Position numbers and translations under genes: made by a program. Source: Clostridiales bacterium (GTDB lineage Bacteria; Bacillota; Clostridia; Monoglobales; Monoglobaceae). From it: a stretch of DNA of 31,463 nucleotides. The stretch is from positions 1 through 31,463 of the forward strand of contig JAEDLZ010000007.1 of NCBI GenBank assembly GCA_016303265.1. Reading direction: 5' to 3'. This document shows positions 31,224 to 31,463 of this stretch, piece by piece. The notes under the pieces were generated by a model that had not been told where the DNA came from, did no database searches, and saw nothing but the letters and a program-made list of their open reading frames with translations. Positions within the stretch are counted from its first letter, which is position 1, and every line of letters starts with the position of its first letter.

Positions 31224-31463
31224 ATGGGAGTAATTGTTCAGAAATTCGGAGGCAGCTCTGTAGCTGACGCCGCAAAGGTTATGAATGTTGCGGAAAGAGT
31301 TGTCGAAACATACAAGAAGGGAAACTCGGTGGTGGTGGTTGTCAGCGCTCAGGGCGATACCACGGACGACCTGATTGAGAAAGCAAATGAGATAAATCCC
31401 CTTGCTTCAAAGCGTGAAATGGATATGCTGCTTGCCAGCGGAGAACAGATTTCAGTTTCCCTT
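31224..31463 (+). CDS. lysC: Aspartate kinase, N-terminal part
   Basis: Phosphorylates aspartate, the first step to lysine, threonine and methionine. The first 80 codons are present; the rest runs off the right edge. Visible family motifs are VQKFGGSSVADAAKV (the aspartokinase signature near the N-terminus), VVVVVSAQGDTTDDLI, and EMDMLLASGEQISVSL. The ATG follows the thrB TAA without a gap, and its RBS (AGGAGG) lies in the last codons of thrB. Paired with hom and thrB it suggests a threonine-branch isozyme, but whether it is regulated by lysine or threonine would depend on the missing ACT domains. Confidence 0.95.
   Translation, partial: MGVIVQKFGGSSVADAAKVMNVAERVVETYKKGNSVVVVVSAQGDTTDDLIEKANEINPLASKREMDMLLASGEQISVSL

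Overview
The window looks like a chromosomal segment of an anaerobic, endospore-forming member of the Clostridia (Bacillota). The evidence is a full-length pyruvate:ferredoxin oxidoreductase, a GerA-type germinant receptor operon, spoIIR behind a sigma-F-like promoter, an AbrB-family regulator, RNase J, strong AGGAGG-type ribosome binding sites and consensus sigma-A promoters. I cannot name the species. There are no rRNA or tRNA genes, insertion sequences, phage genes or CRISPR arrays. Most of it is core metabolism and housekeeping.

Left third, mostly minus strand: the start of murA (cut by the window edge), an aldo/keto reductase, and an operon of aconitase, an SGNH hydrolase and NADP-type isocitrate dehydrogenase. 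That operon would turn citrate into 2-oxoglutarate, the glutamate precursor, with an unexplained esterase-like protein between the two enzymes. An abrB-like regulator, a 58-residue membrane protein too short for standard gene calling, and the gerAA-gerAB-gerAC operon follow.

Middle: ybaK (plus), then an SDR oxidoreductase with a cytosolic GH29 alpha-L-fucosidase (minus), divergent from nifJ (plus). Next, on the minus strand, come a C-terminal processing protease and the operon ddl-ywiB-argS. The ddl reading frame is broken near codon 36 by what looks like a 16-base deletion. Divergent from ddl is spoIIR; ung (minus) and RNase J (plus) follow.

Right third: after RNase J come tandem terminators and a stretch of short genes: a 79-residue membrane protein, a 32-residue ORF preceded by two tandem 50-base hairpin repeats whose stems differ in a compensating way, and a convergent 44-residue membrane-anchored protein. 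Then come a DUF1015 protein and the threonine pathway genes hom-thrB-lysC (lysC cut by the edge). A 221-base gap before hom holds several paired segments, including an interleaved a-b-a'-b' arrangement typical of a pseudoknot or a switch. It matches no RNA family I recognise.

The best candidates for something undescribed are the hom leader RNA and the tandem-hairpin element with its 32-residue ORF. The ddl lesion is the most consequential apparent gene defect. All identifications are by reading motifs and recalling families; no database search or folding program was run.
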